Positions 61,430 through 64,000 of a DNA stretch of 64,000 nucleotides are shown piece after piece (the stretch's first letter is position 1; the number at the start of each line of letters is the position of its first letter). The notes beneath the pieces are model-generated. The model worked only from the letters and a program-made list of their open reading frames with translations, was not told the DNA's origin and did not search any database. The DNA is from Ruminococcus sp. Its GTDB lineage: Bacteria > Bacillota > Clostridia > Oscillospirales > Ruminococcaceae. Both the position numbers and the translations under genes were made by a program. The stretch covers positions 246,886-310,885 of the forward strand of contig JAJQGO010000013.1 of the NCBI GenBank assembly GCA_021200415.1, in the 5' to 3' direction.

Positions 61430-62707
61430 ATGAACGTATCTGAAATCTTTGAGAATACATCTAAGAAGGAAGTATTCGATAAATCCATAGAATATTGGAA
61501 CAGCGGCAAGACAAAGGAATGGCTTGATCTGGGAATCGACCTTGTAATCGGCAAAAGAGAGGGCTACTATTTCTGGGATATGGACGGCAAAAAGCTTATG
61601 GACGTTCATATTAACGGCGGTACATACAGCCTCGGTCACAGAAATCAGGAGGTTATTGACGCTCTGGTTGACGCCGCTAAATTTGTCGATATAGGAAACC
61701 ATCACTTCCCCTCCCCGCTGAAGGCTAAGCTTGCCGAAACAGTCGTTAAATCATCTCCCGAGGGCATGAAGCACGTTATCTACGGCTCATCGGGCGGCGA
61801 GGCTATCGACCTTGCAATAAAATCCGCACGATGCGCAACCAATCGTCTGAAAATCGTCTGCGTGAACAACTGCTATCACGGTCATACGGGACTTGCCGTT
61901 GCGGCCGGCGCTCCACGCTACTGCGATTTGTTCCATGCCGAAAGACCCGGCGAATTTATTAAGGTGCCCTTCAATGATGAAGAGGCAATGGAAAGGGTCT
62001 TTGCGGAAAACGACGATATTGCGGCAGTTCTTCTTGAAACAATTCCTGCAACATACGGATTTGTAATGTCCAAGCCGGGATACCTCGCTAAGGTAAAGGA
62101 GCTGTGCGAGAAAAACGGCGCGCTCTACATTGCCGATGAGGTTCAGACAGGTCTTATGAGAAGCGGCAAAATGTGGTGCATTGAAACATATGGCGTAACT
62201 CCCGATATTATCGTTACCTCAAAGGGATTTTCAGGCGGCATTTACCCGATTTCCGCTGTAATTCTCAACGAAAAGGCTTCCTATTGGATGACTCAGGACG
62301 GAAGCGCCCATATGGCAACCTTCGGAGGAAGCGAGCTTGGATGCGCCTGCGCCCTCAAGGTATTTGAAATTCTCAATCGTCCCGAAACAAAGGAAAATGT
62401 TGACTTTGTCGCAAAATATCTTCGTGAGGGGCTTGAAAAAATCATGGCTGACAATCCCGATACATTCCTTGGAATACGTCAGAACGGCTTGATTATGGGT
62501 CTGGAATTTGCAGGCAAAAACGGAGCTGTTGTCGCTATGCAGCACCTCTACGAAAACGGAGTCTGGGCTATCTATTCACAGCTTGATCCGAGCGTGCTTC
62601 AGTTTAAGCCGGGCGTTCTCGTGACAAAGGAATACTGCGATGAGCTTCTCGAAAAAATGGCAAAGGGAATTGCCGAAGCTAAGAGCGATATACTTGCTCA
62701 GGCATAA
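61430..62707 (+). CDS. Class III aminotransferase-like PLP enzyme
   Basis: A 425-residue fold-type I PLP enzyme of aminotransferase class III. The binding motifs are YGSSGGEAIDLAIKSAR (phosphate cup), NNCYHGHTG, LLETIPATYG, the DEVQTG metal/cofactor motif and the PLP lysine in TSKGFSGGIYP. The same family contains true transaminases and phospho-lyases acting on O-phosphoethanolamine or 5-phosphohydroxylysine. Its neighbour is an APH-type kinase and then an APC permease, which fits a lyase of the second kind; this is inference. AAAGGAG precedes the ATG. Confidence 0.88.
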   Translation: MNVSEIFENTSKKEVFDKSIEYWNSGKTKEWLDLGIDLVIGKREGYYFWDMDGKKLMDVHINGGTYSLGHRNQEVIDALVDAAKFVDIGNHHFPSPLKAKLAETVVKSSPEGMKHVIYGSSGGEAIDLAIKSARCATNRLKIVCVNNCYHGHTGLAVAAGAPRYCDLFHAERPGEFIKVPFNDEEAMERVFAENDDIAAVLLETIPATYGFVMSKPGYLAKVKELCEKNGALYIADEVQTGLMRSGKMWCIETYGVTPDIIVTSKGFSGGIYPISAVILNEKASYWMTQDGSAHMATFGGSELGCACALKVFEILNRPETKENVDFVAKYLREGLEKIMADNPDTFLGIRQNGLIMGLEFAGKNGAVVAMQHLYENGVWAIYSQLDPSVLQFKPGVLVTKEYCDELLEKMAKGIAEAKSDILAQA

Positions 62708-62733
62708 TGATATAATAAATTAAATCCATACAA

Positions 62734-62776
62734 GGGCGTATACAGGTGATTTTACCGTATGTATACGCCCTTTTTT
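62734..62776 (+). terminator. Terminator between the aminotransferase and kinase genes
   Basis: GGGCGTATACA (62734-62744) and TGTATACGCCC (62760-62770) followed by TTTTTT. A strong hairpin inside what appears to be one operon; it would reduce downstream expression unless partial. Confidence 0.75.
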
Positions 62777-62797
62777 ATTCGGCTGGAGGTATTATAA

Positions 62798-63790
62798 ATG
62801 GTTTTTAACAAGGATTTTTTTGACGAGATTGCTTCGAACGCACTAAAAAAATATAACTGGGAGAGCGAAACATACGCTAAAATGATTGTTCTCTCCGAAA
62901 ACGCTACATATATGGTCAGATATAAGGACTCGGATCAGCCGGCAGGCGTTCTGAGAGTCAGCCGTCCGGGATACCATACTCTTTCTGAGCTTGAATCCGA
63001 AATGAGCTGGCTGCGTCAGATTAACGACTACACGCCCCTTATTGTGGCAAATCCTATTAACGGCGCTGACGGCAAGCCTGTTCAGCTTGTTGACGGCAGC
63101 GACGGAAATATTTATTTTTGCGTAATCTGTGATTATCTCCCCGGCAGCGAACCCGATGAGGGAAATCCCGAAAAAATTGTCAGGGATTTTGAAATGCTCG
63201 GGGAAACTACAGCTTACCTTCATAGACAGGCATCAATCTGGAACGGCACTAAAACTATCGACAGAATAGAATGGACCTACGATAATATCATCGGTGAAAC
63301 GGCTGCATGGGGACGCTGGCAGGACTTTGAGGGAATGACGCCCGAGGCGGAGGAATTTCTTGAGGAGGCTTGCAGAATTATTAAAAAGCGTCTTAAAAGA
63401 TATGGCAGAAATCAGGACAACTGGGGACTCATCCACGCAGATTTGCGTCTTGCGAATATTCTTGTTGAAGGTGACACAATCAAGGTCATAGATTTTGACG
63501 ACTGCGGCTCAGGCTGGTATCTGCACGATCTCGCATCGTCCATCAGCTTTATTGAGCATAAGGAAATTGTACCTGATCTGATTAACGCATGGCTCAGAGG
63601 ATACAAAAAGGTAATGCCCTTTACGGATACGGATTTCGAGGAGATCGACACATTTATTCTTATGCGCCGTCTTCAGCTTATGGCGTGGCTTGCAAGTCAC
63701 AAGGAATCCGGCCCTGTAGCGGAGCTTTCTGTTGGCTACCTCAGCGGAACAATCGGACTTGCGGAAAGGTACATCAGACTATTCGGATAA
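62798..63790 (+). CDS. APH/choline-kinase-like phosphotransferase
   Basis: A 330-residue kinase of the aminoglycoside phosphotransferase fold. Catalytic motif HADLRLANIL near residue 213 (Asp base, Asn metal ligand) and IDFDDCGSG near residue 230 are present. The N-lobe includes YMVRYKDSDQPAGVLRVSRPG. The family phosphorylates hydroxyls on small molecules such as choline, homoserine, ethanolamine or hydroxylysine. Its gene lies between a class III PLP enzyme and an APC permease. CTGGAGG precedes the ATG. Confidence 0.85.
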   Translation: MVFNKDFFDEIASNALKKYNWESETYAKMIVLSENATYMVRYKDSDQPAGVLRVSRPGYHTLSELESEMSWLRQINDYTPLIVANPINGADGKPVQLVDGSDGNIYFCVICDYLPGSEPDEGNPEKIVRDFEMLGETTAYLHRQASIWNGTKTIDRIEWTYDNIIGETAAWGRWQDFEGMTPEAEEFLEEACRIIKKRLKRYGRNQDNWGLIHADLRLANILVEGDTIKVIDFDDCGSGWYLHDLASSISFIEHKEIVPDLINAWLRGYKKVMPFTDTDFEEIDTFILMRRLQLMAWLASHKESGPVAELSVGYLSGTIGLAERYIRLFG

Positions 63791-63810
63791 TTTTAAAAGG
63801 AGAGATTATT

Positions 63811-64000
63811 ATGGCAACAACAAAAGTTAAAGCTGCACCTAAAACAAACGCTTTATCCAAATCTATGAAGCTTATTTACGTGTACGCGCTGGCTACAGGT
63901 GCTATTTTCACCTTCATGTGCTACTGGGACGGTATTTTCATGTCCTACACAGGCCCTGCAACATTCCTTGCATTCGCCCTTATGACACTTATGATTCTTC
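63811..64000 (+). CDS. APC amino acid permease, N-terminus (cut by window)
   Basis: The first 63 residues are visible; the gene runs off the window. It starts MATTKVKAAPKTNALSKSMK after AAAAGGAGA, 20 bases past the kinase stop. The following helix LIYVYALATGAIFTFMCYWDGIF and the next are the typical opening of APC-superfamily amino acid permeases. Likely imports the substrate of the preceding kinase and PLP enzyme. Confidence 0.7.
   Translation, partial: MATTKVKAAPKTNALSKSMKLIYVYALATGAIFTFMCYWDGIFMSYTGPATFLAFALMTLMIL

Noticed and set aside
1..64000. Prophage, transposase, CRISPR, restriction or toxin-antitoxin systems
   Set aside because: None found; the RHH protein next to clpB lacks a toxin partner, and the gene content is mostly core.

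Overview
The window looks like a chromosomal segment of a low-to-moderate GC Gram-positive of the class Clostridia, most likely a Ruminococcus-like member of the Oscillospiraceae. The evidence is the gene set (SpoVG, SpoIID-like protein, SigH-like sigma factor, RqcH, class B sortases, DUF6465 and DUF4321 proteins, PASTA penicillin-binding protein), strong AGGAGG-type ribosome binding sites, frequent TTG/GTG starts and sigma-A-like promoters. The genus is inferred from gene content; no 16S rRNA or other marker is present. I see no prophage, insertion sequence, CRISPR array, rRNA or tRNA gene.

Layout. 1-5.9 kb (+): a Ser-rich lipoprotein, a candidate small RNA with an anti-Shine-Dalgarno-like loop, a ribbon-helix-helix regulator with clpB, and a DUF6465 gene with a structured leader. 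6-11.7 kb: a GH31 alpha-xylosidase divergent from an AraC regulator, a DacA-like protein that has lost two of its three catalytic motifs, and a phosphoesterase. 11.8-15.5 kb (-): asnB, an HD hydrolase and a pyrB carrying a PyrI-like zinc domain. 15.6-21 kb (-): a tight operon trmK-nif3 fusion, rlmA, rqcH, mpg, araC. 21-22.3 kb (-): two small cysteine-motif proteins and a SigH-like sigma factor.

22.6-35.8 kb (-) is a division and cell wall cluster: mraZ, rsmH, ftsL, PASTA PBP, murE, mraY, ftsW, murG, murA, ftsQ, ftsZ. murF, murD and ftsA are missing, and murC sits at 47 kb overlapping lexA. 36.3-43.2 kb (-): cysteine desulfurase, thiI, cinA, two class B sortases and a SpoIID/LytB protein. 43.4-46.4 kb (+): YfhO and a NUDIX hydrolase. 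46.5 kb (-): spoVG. 47-51.6 kb (+): murC, lexA, zapA, U32 protease. 51.6-57.2 kb (+): dut, DUF4321, mreB, mreC, mreD, PBP2 (elongation module). 57.3-61.2 kb (+): M23 peptidase, MATE transporter, thioesterase, AraC regulator with a degenerate receiver. 61.4-64 kb (+): class III aminotransferase-like enzyme, APH-type kinase and the start of an APC permease, possibly a catabolic unit for an amino alcohol or hydroxylated amino acid.

Most of the window is core growth machinery. The unusual signals are small: a short palindromic repeat dispersed in at least five intergenic spots, several operator-like dyads inside or next to promoters, structured leaders, two domain fusions (TrmK-Nif3 and PyrB-zinc domain), a pseudo-PBP5, a pseudo-receiver regulator, and a candidate small RNA. 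All coordinates and motifs were read by eye from the sequence; no database search was possible.
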